A stretch of 64,000 nt of DNA, from contig NZ_AP024646.1 in the NCBI RefSeq assembly GCF_019977235.1, forward strand, positions 558,001 through 622,000, given 5' to 3'. The stretch is from Arthrobacter sp. StoSoilB5 (GTDB taxonomy: Bacteria; Actinomycetota; Actinomycetes; Actinomycetales; Micrococcaceae). Below, piece by piece: positions 25,777 to 34,220 of this stretch. The position numbers were made by a program, and so were the translations under genes. The stretch's first letter is position 1. Each line of letters opens with the position of its first letter. Below the pieces are notes generated by a model. That model ran no database searches and was not told the DNA's origin. It saw only the letters and a program-made list of their open reading frames with translations.

Positions 25777-26573
25777 ACCTCACAAGCAACAGCAGCAGCA
25801 CCGCTAGTGCCAGCGCAAACAAAACCGCCCCAGACATCGAAAAGTTCCACGGCTCCAGCCTGGAACTGCGGAACCTGACCATGGCATACGGCGACGTCGA
25901 GGTACTTCGCAACGTCAGCCTCACCGTAGCTCCGGGCACCACCACATGCATCATCGGTCCGTCCGGTTCCGGCAAGTCCACACTCCTTCGCGGCGTCAAC
26001 CGCTTGCACGAACCCAAGAGCGGGGATGTGCTTCTGGCCGGCGAAAGCGCCCTCAAGGTCAAGCCGGACATCCTCCGCGCCCGCATCGGCATGGTGTTCC
26101 AGCACTTCAACCTCTTCCCTGACCACACAGCCCTGGAAAATGTGGCCCTCGCCCTGTGGAGCGTCAAGGGAATGTCCAAGAAGGAGGCGCGGGAACGCGC
26201 CCAACGCCGGCTCGCCGAAGTGGGCCTCGCCGAACGCGCCGACCACCGGCCACGTGACCTCTCCGGCGGTCAGCAGCAACGCGTCGCCATCGCCCGGGCC
26301 CTCGCCATGGAACCCGAAGTCATGCTCTTCGACGAAGCCACCAGTGCCTTGGATCCGGAACTCGTCAAGGGTGTCCTGAACCTCATGGCGGGCCTCGGCC
26401 GTCGCGGGATGACCATGCTGGTGGTCACGCACGAGATGGGCTTTGCCCGCAAGGTTGCTGATCAAGTGGTCTTCATGGATGAAGGCGAAGTGGTGGAGGT
26501 CGGCACCCCGGCCGAGCTCTTTGACAACCCGCGTAGCGAACGCCTGCAGCGCTTCCTTTCGGAAGTCCTGTAA
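25773..26573 (+). CDS. Amino acid ABC transporter ATP-binding protein
   Basis: A 266-residue ABC ATPase of the polar amino acid group. Walker A is GPSGSGKST near 65-73, the signature LSGGQQQRVAIARAL near 165, Walker B VMLFDEATSALDP near 190 and the switch His in VVTHEMGFA. Start GTG 25773 has GGGAG upstream and overlaps the permease stop. The first 25 residues are a Ser/Ala-rich extension unusual for the family; internal initiation is possible. Confidence 0.9.
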   Translation: MNLTSNSSSTASASANKTAPDIEKFHGSSLELRNLTMAYGDVEVLRNVSLTVAPGTTTCIIGPSGSGKSTLLRGVNRLHEPKSGDVLLAGESALKVKPDILRARIGMVFQHFNLFPDHTALENVALALWSVKGMSKKEARERAQRRLAEVGLAERADHRPRDLSGGQQQRVAIARALAMEPEVMLFDEATSALDPELVKGVLNLMAGLGRRGMTMLVVTHEMGFARKVADQVVFMDEGEVVEVGTPAELFDNPRSERLQRFLSEVL

Positions 26574-27634
26574 TGGGCGCGAATCCTGTGATCGGCCAGG
26601 TAACAGCGGCACCCATCCGGACCGCCGTCGTCGGGTTTGGCGTCTCCGGAAAAGTCTTCCACGCCCCGCTGATCGCAGCGGATAAGAACTATTCGCTGGA
26701 CGTCATCGTGACGGCGGACCCGGAGCGTGCCACCGAAGCCGCGCGCCTCTACCCTCAGGCGCGGATAGTGCCCACTCCGGAGGAGATGTTCGCACAGGCA
26801 GGCGACCTCGATCTCGTCGTTCTGGGAACGCCGCCACTTACTCACCTCGAACTTGGGGCCACGGCCATCGCGTGCGGCCTGAACGTCGTGGTGGACAAGC
26901 CCTTCGTCACCACGGTGGCCCACGGCGAGGAACTGGCCGGGCGCGCGTCCGACGCCGGTGTGCAGCTAACGGTCTTCCAGAACCGCCGGTGGGACGCCGA
27001 CTTCCTGACGTTGCGGAAACTTTTGCGCGACGGCGCACTGGGAGAGGTGCGGACATTTGAGTCCCGTTTTGAATGGTGGCGCCCGGAAGGCTTCGGAAAC
27101 TGGCGCGATACATCAACCCTGGCCGAGGGCGGTGGCATCCTTCATGACCTCGGCGCCCACTTGATCGACCAAGCCATCCAGCTGTTCGGGCCTGTGGAGG
27201 AGAGCTACGGCGAGACCGCAAGCCACGGTCCGTATCCAGCCGCGGCGGACACCGAGGCCTTCGTGTCCCTGCTCCATGAATCCGGCGTGCGGTCCCGGCT
27301 ATGGATGAACGGCATGGCGGCCCAGGTTGGCCCAAGGTTCCATGTCCTCGGATCAAAAGCCGCGTACACCAAGTGGGGACTGGACAGTCAGGAACCCGCG
27401 CTCGCAGCTGGGGTCACTCCGTCGGACGCCTCTTATGGCACCGAACCCCAGGAGTCTTGGGGGCTTCTGGGAGTGGACGGTTCAGCTAAACCCGTTCCCG
27501 CAGAAAAGGGCGCGTACCCACAGTTCTACACCGGGCTCGCAGCCTGCCTTCGTGGGCAAGGCCCGCTTCCCGTAGCGCCGGCCGAGGCGCTGGAAACCCT
27601 CAAAATCATCGAAAGCATCCACGCCTTCGCGTAA
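26573..27634 (+). CDS. Gfo/Idh/MocA family oxidoreductase
   Basis: A 353-residue NAD(P)-dependent dehydrogenase of the Gfo/Idh/MocA family, which acts on sugars, inositols or related compounds. The Rossmann motif is AVVGFGVSGKVFHAP near 17-31 and the catalytic Lys lies in VVDKPFVTT near 105. ATG shares its A with the preceding TAA stop, so it is coupled to the ABC genes. Its presence suggests that the imported substrate contains a polyol or sugar part as well as an amine (inference). Confidence 0.88.
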   Translation: MGANPVIGQVTAAPIRTAVVGFGVSGKVFHAPLIAADKNYSLDVIVTADPERATEAARLYPQARIVPTPEEMFAQAGDLDLVVLGTPPLTHLELGATAIACGLNVVVDKPFVTTVAHGEELAGRASDAGVQLTVFQNRRWDADFLTLRKLLRDGALGEVRTFESRFEWWRPEGFGNWRDTSTLAEGGGILHDLGAHLIDQAIQLFGPVEESYGETASHGPYPAAADTEAFVSLLHESGVRSRLWMNGMAAQVGPRFHVLGSKAAYTKWGLDSQEPALAAGVTPSDASYGTEPQESWGLLGVDGSAKPVPAEKGAYPQFYTGLAACLRGQGPLPVAPAEALETLKIIESIHAFA

Positions 27635-27682
27635 GCAAGTGCGTCCCAAGCACCCACAAGCACATCAAAGAAAGGGAGAGCT

Positions 27683-28795
27683 ATGTCCTCCATCAAGCAC
27701 GTCGCCGTCATCGGGGGCGGCATCCTGGGCGTTTCCACCGCCGTTCACTTGCTCCGCGGGGGAGCTTCAGTCACGCTGCTGACTGAACAAGGCCTGGCCA
27801 GCGAGGCCACGGGCCGATCACTTTCCTGGCTCAACTCCGCAGGCGAGAGGTCCACCCCCTACCACCAGCTGCGGGTTGCCGGCGTCGACCGGTACCGGAC
27901 GCTGTTCGCCGCAGATCCCAGCCGCGAGTGGCTTCAGTTCGGCGGAGGCCTCATGTGGAACGCCGCAGGCAAGCGCGAAGTAACCGAGGCCCGCCATGCT
28001 TACGAGCAGTCGATTGGCTACGACTCCAAGCTTCTGGCCCCTGAAGAAATCGCATCAGTAACGCCCGGAATCGACGCCAGTGCTGTTCCCGAGAACGCCA
28101 TTTTCAACCCGGGCGAAGGCTGGGTCAGCCTGCCGGACCTGGTCAACTTCCTGATGGAGGAATTCCACGCCCTCGGCGGCCAGCTCATCCTCAACGCCGG
28201 AAAAGTCCAGGTGACGCTCGACGGCGGCAAGGCCACCGGCGTCGAGACTGCTTCCGGCCAGACCTATCCAGCCGATGCCGTCCTCGTGGCATGCGGCGCA
28301 GCAACGCCCGCCGTCGTGAAGCCACTCGGTGTGGAAATCCCCAATGGTTCCCCGGTCTCCATGCTGGTGGTCACCAAGCCTGTGGAGCACCAGGTGAAAG
28401 CAGTGATGAATACGCCACGTGCCGCCGTCCGTCCCAACCCGGGCAACACGTTCGCCCTGGACCACGACTGGTACGAAGACCGGATCACCGAACACGCCGA
28501 TGGTTCTTTCAGCATTCCCGACGAGGTTGTACAGGAACTGGCCGACGAATCCTCCAAGCTGATTGCCGGCAACCCGGAACTCAAGCCTGCCTCCTGGAAG
28601 ATTGGCTACAAGCCCATACCCGGCGACGGTGAGCCCGTCTTCGGTGAACTGGGCCAAGTACCTGGCTGTTTCGTAGCGTTCACGCACTCGGGCGCCACGT
28701 TGGGACTCATTGCAGGTGAACTGTTGTCCGGAGAGATCCTAACCGGCAACAAGCACCCCATGCTGGCAACCTTCCGGCCGGGACGTTTCTCCTAG
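27683..28795 (+). CDS. FAD-dependent amine/amino acid oxidoreductase (DadA-like)
   Basis: A 370-residue flavoprotein of the D-amino acid oxidase (DAO) family, which oxidises secondary or primary amines. The FAD site is VAVIGGGILGVSTAVHL near residues 6-22 and the C-terminal flavin segment is HSGATLGLIAGELLSGE near 335. A GGGAG ribosome site precedes ATG. As last gene of the LacI-controlled operon it probably splits or deaminates the substrate brought in by the ABC transporter. Sarcosine, D-amino acids or sugar-amine conjugates are candidates. Confidence 0.88.
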   Translation: MSSIKHVAVIGGGILGVSTAVHLLRGGASVTLLTEQGLASEATGRSLSWLNSAGERSTPYHQLRVAGVDRYRTLFAADPSREWLQFGGGLMWNAAGKREVTEARHAYEQSIGYDSKLLAPEEIASVTPGIDASAVPENAIFNPGEGWVSLPDLVNFLMEEFHALGGQLILNAGKVQVTLDGGKATGVETASGQTYPADAVLVACGAATPAVVKPLGVEIPNGSPVSMLVVTKPVEHQVKAVMNTPRAAVRPNPGNTFALDHDWYEDRITEHADGSFSIPDEVVQELADESSKLIAGNPELKPASWKIGYKPIPGDGEPVFGELGQVPGCFVAFTHSGATLGLIAGELLSGEILTGNKHPMLATFRPGRFS

Positions 28796-28942
28796 CTGCT
28801 ACCGCTTGGAAAGCCGCCCCAAAAGGCTCCTGGCCGGAGGAGGTCCTGAAGCTCATTGAGCAGTTTCGGAGAAGCCCGCTTGTGGGCAGCGACCTATGGT
28901 TGAAATATCCGAAAAGATTTCCAGCAGCGAGAGGGGCCTGTC

Positions 28943-29389
28943 ATGGCTGAGACCGGAACCGCCAAGTCCTACGACGGATTCACCGCGGACGAACGCGCCG
29001 CGATGAAGGAGCGTGCGCAAGAACTCAAGAAGACCTCGAACAGGAAGGCTTCAAAGGCCGACGGCGAGAGCGACGTCCTGGAAAAGATCGCCGAGATGCC
29101 GCCAGCGGATAAGGCCATCGCGCAGCGACTTCATGCGCTCGTGAGGGAGCATGCGCCGGAGCTTTCCCCGAAGACTTGGTACGGAATGCCGGCGTATGCC
29201 AAAGACGGGAAGAACATCGTCTTCTTCAAGAGCGCCGACAAGTTCAAGAGCAGGTATGCCACCCTCGGCTTTGAAGAGAGTGCAATGTTGGACGACGGCA
29301 GCATGTGGCCAACGTCGTACGCACTGACGGAGCTCACCCCGGACGTTGAAGCCAGGATCGTCGAGCTCATCAAGAGGGCGGTCGGCTAG
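28943..29389 (+). CDS. DUF1801 (YdhG-like) family protein
   Basis: A 148-residue cytoplasmic protein with a DUF1801/YdhG-type fold in residues 45-147. Typical stretches are LVREHAPELSPKTWYGMPAYAKDGKNIVFF and SADKFKSRYATLGF. The first 45 residues are charged and rich in Lys/Glu. Members of the family include a Bacillus iron chaperone-like protein, but the general role is unknown. GAGGGG precedes the ATG. It is a single gene followed by a strong terminator. Confidence 0.8.
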   Translation: MAETGTAKSYDGFTADERAAMKERAQELKKTSNRKASKADGESDVLEKIAEMPPADKAIAQRLHALVREHAPELSPKTWYGMPAYAKDGKNIVFFKSADKFKSRYATLGFEESAMLDDGSMWPTSYALTELTPDVEARIVELIKRAVG

Positions 29390-29403
29390 CGGAGCTGAAC
29401 CGG

Positions 29404-29443
29404 CGACGACGGCGGTCACCTTGGTAGGTGACCGCCGTCGTCG
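29404..29443. terminator. Bidirectional terminator hairpin (ACGACGGC family)
   Basis: A perfect 17-base stem, 29404-29420 with 29427-29443, loop ttggta. It lies between the convergent DUF1801 and proline-rich genes. The stem carries ACGACGGCGG and GGTCACC, as in the hairpin at 12728. Confidence 0.8.
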
Positions 29444-29467
29444 TAGGTGTCTAAGTCCTGAACGCGC

Positions 29468-29680
29468 CTAACTTGGCGGTTGGTTGGGCTGATCTGGTTG
29501 ATGCGTTGGATCAGGATGTGGTGGCACGGGACCAGGATCCGGAACCGGAAGCGGTCCGGGCGTCGGATTCGGACTCGGAATGGGGCTGGGCGGGAACGGG
29601 GTAGTGGGATCCGGTGGTGGCGGGACCGGTCCCGGGTCCGGCGGAAACGGCTCAGGTTCGTGAGTTGGAGGAAGCGTCAT
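29468..29680 (-). CDS. Proline-rich mini-protein
   Basis: A 70-residue protein, about half proline, made of PxP, PDPGP and PPPPDP blocks with Asp, Glu, His and Thr between them and no hydrophobic span or signal peptide. The start is ATG 29680, five bases after an AGGAG ribosome site; an adjacent ATG at 29683 is too close. The opposite frames are open through the same repeats but lack a ribosome site. It is likely unfolded and acidic. No family was recognised. Confidence 0.6.
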   Translation of the reverse strand: MTLPPTHEPEPFPPDPGPVPPPPDPTTPFPPSPIPSPNPTPGPLPVPDPGPVPPHPDPTHQPDQPNQPPS

Positions 29681-29984
29681 CATCTCTCCTTTGGAACTCG
29701 GTATTGGTCTTTTTCAGCGTAGTGATTATGCGGGCAGAGTCCATAGCCCACTGCCCGCATGGATGCGCCACAAAAAAGTCCTAAAAAAGTTCGTACCCTG
29801 CGTAACCCTTGGGCGTCCCCCGACGATTACGTCTTTGAAAGGGTCGAGCTGGAATTTGTCCCCCATCATGTTCCAGCTCGGCCCTTCTCTGTCCTGATGA
29901 GATTTTGAGGGACATTGTGGGCCGTCCTTGGGGCGGCCCGGTTGAGCAGATACCCTTGGTGGGTTGCCCGTCGAGCAAAGGCGG
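29681..29984. other. 304-base gap with one hairpin, no gene
   Basis: No credible coding frame. A 9-base inverted repeat, ATGCGGGCA (29728-29736) and TGCCCGCAT (29752-29760), stands upstream of the proline-rich gene. The rest must hold the promoters of that gene and the sigma factor gene. I could not place a convincing ECF promoter there. Confidence 0.5.
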
Positions 29985-30590
29985 ATGACCTGGCTCCAAG
30001 CCCCGGACCTGCCGCCGATCGAAAGTCTCTTCACTGTGACCGACGCATTGACCGACGAAGCGCTTCATGCACTCAAGGGCAATAACGCGGAACTGTTCAG
30101 CGCCGTCTACCAGGCGTACGCCGGACCGGTCCTCGGCTACCTGACCGCTAAAGGGGTGTCAGATCCCGAGGCCATCACACAGGATGTGTTCCTGGCTGTC
30201 CTGCCCCGTTTGGACGACATCAGGGGAGGAGCAGGCGGACTACGGACTTTTGTTTTTTCGGTGGCACACGCCCGCATGGTGGATGAGCATCGGAAGCAAA
30301 GCAGGGCCCCGGAACACCACGAGTTCGAGCCCGAGCGCGATACCCGCGAGTCAAGCTCCGCGGAGTCTGAGGCAATGGGCCTGCTGGCTCCCCAAGAGGT
30401 CATGAAACTCCTGGATACCCTCAGGGACGATCAGCGGGAGGTCCTGGCCCTCCGGATCGTGGCAGGACTCACGGTGGAACAGGTGGCCGACATCATGGGG
30501 AAATCCGCCGGCGCTGTAAAGCAACTGCAGCGCAGGGCTTTGATGGCGCTCCGTGAGCATTCGGCAGTAAAGGAATACGTGTCCTCATGA
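29985..30590 (+). CDS. ECF-type RNA polymerase sigma factor
   Basis: A 201-residue sigma-70 family factor with region 2 (about residues 35-100, FSAVYQAYAGPVLGYL and EAITQDVFLAVLPRL) and region 4 (about 140-190, DQREVLALRIVAGLTVEQVADIMGKSAGAVKQLQRRA), without regions 1 and 3. ATG 29985 follows AAAGG; TTG 29964 is an alternative. It overlaps the next gene by four bases, the usual sigma/anti-sigma arrangement. The regulon is unknown. Confidence 0.88.
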   Translation: MTWLQAPDLPPIESLFTVTDALTDEALHALKGNNAELFSAVYQAYAGPVLGYLTAKGVSDPEAITQDVFLAVLPRLDDIRGGAGGLRTFVFSVAHARMVDEHRKQSRAPEHHEFEPERDTRESSSAESEAMGLLAPQEVMKLLDTLRDDQREVLALRIVAGLTVEQVADIMGKSAGAVKQLQRRALMALREHSAVKEYVSS

Positions 30591-31456
30591 CATACAGGGA
30601 TATGGAACGCGAAGTTGTCGTCGACGAGCTTTTGCTCGACGCCGAGCTCACTGGCGCGCCCGACGTTCGGCAGGCACTGCTCTCCATCCGTTCCTTCGCG
30701 AACCTTCCGGCACCGGCCCCCAATGCGGCACTGGCCGCGATGCTCGCTGGACCGCATGATGAAGTCAGCAAGCGCCGTTGGCGCCGCAAGCACCGCACGG
30801 CTGTGGTCAGCGTGGCTGTGGTCGCGGCTATGGGGCTTGGCGTGAGTGGTGTGGCCGCGGCCAGTTCCGGCTTCACCCGTACGCCTGCGTTCGTCAATGA
30901 ACTGCTGGGCAATTTCGTTCCGCCGTGGTCCGCCGCAGTGCCGGTGCTGCCCACGCCGGATGCCCCGAAAGTCAGCACGGAACCAGCACCTGCCGTGGAT
31001 CCCGCAGCCGTCCCGCTAGCAAGCGAATCACGTGCTGCCGCGCCAGCCCGGCAAGCCGATGAGTCTGCGGGGACTTCCCTGCCGGTCCAGACCCGGGGGC
31101 AGCAGGCAGCGACTGAAGCGCAGGCGGCCGACGTCGAAAACGTCCCGGCGGCTCCCGGCGCAACTGCGGCCCAGCCACCTCGAAACGCCCAGCCACCCCG
31201 AAACGACGAGGCGACGCCGGCAGAGGCGAAGCTCGGTGCGGGAGCGCTCCAGCAGGCAAAAAGCAGCCAGAACGTGCCAACGCTCCCTGACGTTGCCAAT
31301 CCGAGCGTCCCGGCGACTACAACGGCCAAACCCGCACCCGCCCACGGTAAAAAACCAAGCCAGGCACTCCCATCGTTGAACGAGAAGCCGACTGATGAAC
31401 AATTCCAGTCCTTCGTGGACAAACTGAAGCATTGGTTGAGGGGCACGGGACACTAA
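30587..31456 (+). CDS. Single-span membrane partner of the sigma factor (putative anti-sigma)
   Basis: A 289-residue protein: about 70 cytoplasmic residues, a basic stretch KRRWRRKHR, one membrane span (about 71-92), and about 195 outer residues rich in Ala, Pro, Gln and Thr. The last 30 residues (EQFQSFVDKLKHWLRGTGH) look helical. Start ATG 30587 overlaps the sigma stop. Layout and coupling suggest an anti-sigma factor, but no zinc-binding HxxxCxxC motif is present, so the contact is of another kind. Confidence 0.75.
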   Translation: MTYRDMEREVVVDELLLDAELTGAPDVRQALLSIRSFANLPAPAPNAALAAMLAGPHDEVSKRRWRRKHRTAVVSVAVVAAMGLGVSGVAAASSGFTRTPAFVNELLGNFVPPWSAAVPVLPTPDAPKVSTEPAPAVDPAAVPLASESRAAAPARQADESAGTSLPVQTRGQQAATEAQAADVENVPAAPGATAAQPPRNAQPPRNDEATPAEAKLGAGALQQAKSSQNVPTLPDVANPSVPATTTAKPAPAHGKKPSQALPSLNEKPTDEQFQSFVDKLKHWLRGTGH

Positions 31457-31459
31457 GCT
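31454..31459 (+). promoter_or_regulatory. -10 element for leaderless mRNA
   Basis: TAAGCT ends six bases before ATG 31466, the spacing seen for leaderless actinobacterial mRNAs. The element includes the TAA stop codon of the preceding gene. No clear ribosome site exists for the downstream gene. Confidence 0.4.
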
Positions 31460-31465
31460 TGCGTC

Positions 31466-31891
31466 ATGATGCATGTCAACGATCCGGCCGTGGTGGAACG
31501 ATTGATGCGAACAAAAGGATGCTGGGCCATCGTAGGGCTTAGCAACAATGAGTGGCGCTCCGCATATGACGTCTCACTGTACGTTCGGGACCGCATGGGC
31601 ATGGAGATCATCCCCGTGAACCTCAAGGGCGAGGATGTCCATGGCGAAAAGGGCTACAAGTCCCTCGCGGATATCCCTGCTGAGAAGCACCCTATCGACG
31701 TCGTGGACTGCTTCGTCAACTCGCAGCGGGTGGGTGCTGTTATCGATCAGGCGATCGCCATCGGCGCGAAGGCTGTGTGGCTGCAGCTGGGGGTCTTTGA
31801 CGACGACGCCGTACAGCGCGCCAGGGATGCAGGTCTGGACGTCGTGGTCAATTCCTGCCCGGCACGTGAAGGCTGGCATTACGGCTTGTAA
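31466..31891 (+). CDS. CoA-binding domain protein (YccU-like)
   Basis: A 141-residue protein of the CoA-binding (YccU) family, a stand-alone Rossmann domain like that of succinyl-CoA synthetase alpha. It shows CWAIVGLSNNEWRSAYDV near 19-36, IIPVNLKGEDVHGEKGYKSLADIP near 49-72 and VWLQLGVFDDDAV near 109-121. Members bind CoA or nucleotides without known catalysis. Start at ATG 31466 or the following ATG. It follows the anti-sigma gene by nine bases but may have its own leaderless promoter. Confidence 0.88.
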   Translation: MMHVNDPAVVERLMRTKGCWAIVGLSNNEWRSAYDVSLYVRDRMGMEIIPVNLKGEDVHGEKGYKSLADIPAEKHPIDVVDCFVNSQRVGAVIDQAIAIGAKAVWLQLGVFDDDAVQRARDAGLDVVVNSCPAREGWHYGL

Positions 31892-31955
31892 TCCCCAGGG
31901 TGATTCCTTTGCTAATCTGCAGCTGACTCATTCTTTTTAGCCTTAGGGGACGGCC

Positions 31956-32864
31956 ATGTGTGGCGACCATTCAGCGGTGCCCATCTCCACGCCAGCTTTC
32001 CAACCAGCCCGACGCGCCGTGCTGGGGGTTTTTGGCGCTTCGCTCGTTGCCGGACTGAGTGCCTGCGCTGCACCGGAAAGCTCGACGCCGGAGCTGCCGC
32101 ACGGTTCCGCGTCTGCATCGCCCGAGGTGCCGGGCCCGAATGGCGGGCTGTCGGCCGGGGGTGAGGTGCCGCCGTCGAATAGTGCAACCCCAACGAACAG
32201 TGCACCCCCAACCCCAAGGCCGACCAAACGGATCCGCCGCACCTTCATTCCGGACTACCAGCTGCCACCGATCGTCGGTGGCCTGGCACCTGTGATCACC
32301 AAGATCGAAACCAAGCATCCGGTAGTGTTCCTGACCATCGATGACGGCAACATCAAGACGCCGGAATCGGTCAAGCTCATGACCGACTACGACTACCCGG
32401 CTTCCCTGTTCCTGACCAGGGACACCATTGCGGACAACCCCGCTTTCTTCGACGCCTTCCGGGTCCAAGGCAGCCTGGTGGAGAACCACACCGTCACGCA
32501 CAACATCAACATGGTGCGGCAGTGGGGGTACCAGCAGCAGCTGAACGACATTGTGGGCATGCAGGAGTACGCCTTTCAGCACTACGGCCGCCGTCCTACG
32601 CTGTTCCGGCCCCCGGGCGGAGCTTACTCCAACGTCATGCGGCAGGCGGTTGCGGCTGCTGGAATGAAGGCGATCATCACGTGGGAAGCTAAAGCCAACG
32701 CCGGAAAGATGGACTACCAGGTGGGTAACTCACTGCGTCCCGGTGACATCGTGCTGATGCATTTCCGTGCCGAGTTTGCCGCGGACCTCGCTGCATTCCG
32801 TGCTGCACAGCTGGCCGCGGGACTGGAAGTCGTGCTGCTGGAGGACTTCCTGGGCGTGGCGTAG
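31956..32864 (+). CDS. Polysaccharide deacetylase lipoprotein
   Basis: A 302-residue cell-surface lipoprotein with a NodB (carbohydrate esterase 4) domain. The signal region ends in lipobox LSAC (near residue 36), followed by a Ser/Pro/Thr linker to about 90. NodB motifs: FLTIDDGN (Asp pair), ENHTVTHN (HxxxH metal site), FRPPGGAYS and DIVLMHF. It removes acetyl groups from wall or other glycans (family knowledge). Start ATG 31956 has AGGGGA five bases upstream. Confidence 0.9.
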   Translation: MCGDHSAVPISTPAFQPARRAVLGVFGASLVAGLSACAAPESSTPELPHGSASASPEVPGPNGGLSAGGEVPPSNSATPTNSAPPTPRPTKRIRRTFIPDYQLPPIVGGLAPVITKIETKHPVVFLTIDDGNIKTPESVKLMTDYDYPASLFLTRDTIADNPAFFDAFRVQGSLVENHTVTHNINMVRQWGYQQQLNDIVGMQEYAFQHYGRRPTLFRPPGGAYSNVMRQAVAAAGMKAIITWEAKANAGKMDYQVGNSLRPGDIVLMHFRAEFAADLAAFRAAQLAAGLEVVLLEDFLGVA

Positions 32865-32888
32865 GCCTGCCCGGGTAATCTCACCTCC

Positions 32889-33299
32889 ATGGATGTTTCC
32901 CAGCTCCGCCAGATCTGCCTGGGCTTTCCCGGGGCTTTTGAAGACTTCCCGTTCGGACCTGAAACGTCCGTGTTCAAGGTGCGGGCCGCCGTCGCGGGTG
33001 GAGCCCGGCACGAGGCCAAGATGTTCGCGCTCTCCGCGATGGATCCCGGCAACTGGTCCGTGAGCCTCAAATGCGAGCCTGCGTTGGCCGAGCAACTCCG
33101 CGCAGCCCATCCCGAGATCACAGGTGCCTGGCATATGAACAAGACGCATTGGAATGGCGTCCGGCTGGATGGGTCCCTCCCCGATGACATGATCCGGGAC
33201 ATGGTGGAGGACTCCTATGATCTGGTGGTGGCTACGCTCAGCCGCAAGCAGCAGGAACAGCTCGGCTGGGCACGGCTCGCCAATCGCCCCGGCATCTGA
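32889..33299 (+). CDS. MmcQ/YjbR family DNA-binding-like protein
   Basis: A 136-residue protein of the MmcQ/YjbR (DUF419) family. Features are DVSQLRQICLGFPGAFEDFPFG at the start, VSLKCEPALAEQLRAAHPEITG and HWNGVRLDGSLPDDMIRDMVEDSYDLV. The fold resembles the type II secretion/CyaY-like DNA-binding domains, role unknown. TAATCT stands seven bases before ATG, so the mRNA is probably leaderless. Confidence 0.85.
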   Translation: MDVSQLRQICLGFPGAFEDFPFGPETSVFKVRAAVAGGARHEAKMFALSAMDPGNWSVSLKCEPALAEQLRAAHPEITGAWHMNKTHWNGVRLDGSLPDDMIRDMVEDSYDLVVATLSRKQQEQLGWARLANRPGI

Positions 33300-33417
33300 A
33301 ACGGCAACCTGACCCCGGACTGACACGGCCCCAAACCCTCTCCCCACGCCGTTGACATGGGGCTACATTGATAGTGCAAGCCAACGGGCGCAGCGGAGGC
33401 TGGTCAGGAGCGGGTTG

Positions 33418-34044
33418 ATGCTGGATCAGGGAACTTTGGACCACTTATGGAACTTTGGCGATCCGGCAGCATCTGAGGCCAGGTTCCGGGCAGCCATGCT
33501 GGAGGAAATTTACGACGCCGATGAGCGGGCCGAGTTGGCAACACAGCTTGGGCGGGCCATCAGCCTGCAGGGCCGTTTCGAGGAAGCCGACGCTCTGCTG
33601 GACGGAATCGATGGCGATGAACCCACCGTGGGTGTACGCGTCCTCCTGGAGCGTGGACGCGTTTTGAATGCCGGCGGACACGCAGCGATGGCCGTGCCGC
33701 TCCTTGAACAGGCTGCGGAGCTGGCTGACCACCTTGGTGAGGAATTCCTGGCCGTGGACGCACTGCACATGCTCTCGATTGCGGACGTAGCCCACGCCGA
33801 AGCCTGGATGCGGAGCGCCCTGGAATACGCATCCACGGCCCATCATGAGCGAACCAAGCGATGGATGATTGCTTTGCACACAAGCCTCGGCTGGTTTCTG
33901 CACGGTAACGGGCGCTTCACGGAAGCCTTGGTGGAGTTCCAATTGGCCGAACAATGGGCGGAACGACTGGGAACTGAGCGGCAAAGGCTCCTCGCCCGGG
34001 AAGCGATTACCGAGTGTGGAAAAGCCCTCGCGGAGGGTCCGTAG
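33418..34044 (+). CDS. TPR-like repeat protein, function unknown
   Basis: A 208-residue mostly helical protein. Repeating helix pairs such as ERAELATQLGRAISLQGRFEEADALLDGI and AMAVPLLEQAAELADHLGEEFLAVDALHML look like tetratricopeptide repeats. ATG 33418 is chosen since AGGAG lies seven bases upstream; a longer frame from 33352 lacks support. Such proteins bind partners; none is indicated by neighbours. Confidence 0.75.
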   Translation: MLDQGTLDHLWNFGDPAASEARFRAAMLEEIYDADERAELATQLGRAISLQGRFEEADALLDGIDGDEPTVGVRVLLERGRVLNAGGHAAMAVPLLEQAAELADHLGEEFLAVDALHMLSIADVAHAEAWMRSALEYASTAHHERTKRWMIALHTSLGWFLHGNGRFTEALVEFQLAEQWAERLGTERQRLLAREAITECGKALAEGP

Positions 34045-34067
34045 AAAGATCACGCTTTGACAAATGT

Positions 34068-34103
34068 TGATCGAAAGTACCGAGAAATATTGATTTTCGA
34101 TCA
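34068..34103. promoter_or_regulatory. Inverted repeat upstream of ngcE
   Basis: TGATCGAAA (34068-34076) and TTTCGATCA (34095-34103) form a perfect 9-base inverted repeat with an AT-rich 18-base spacer, about 120 bases before ngcE. It resembles operators of DeoR-type sugar regulators. A TTGACA at 34057-34062 may belong to the promoter. No classical DasR site was seen. Confidence 0.45.
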
Positions 34104-34220
34104 TTCGTGGTGAAGTATGTCACACGAAGGTTGGCGCTGCAGAGTGGCCAACCCAGACTGTCCGACTTTCCGGCCGCCTGCCGCAAGAGTCGACATTACG
34201 AGTCACTGGAGGGTTACGAA

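Noticed and set aside
29480..29722. Plus-strand frame opposite the proline-rich gene, encoding an Arg/Trp/Gly-rich peptide.
   Set aside because: No ribosome site and an unnatural composition, whereas the minus strand has AGGAG correctly placed.
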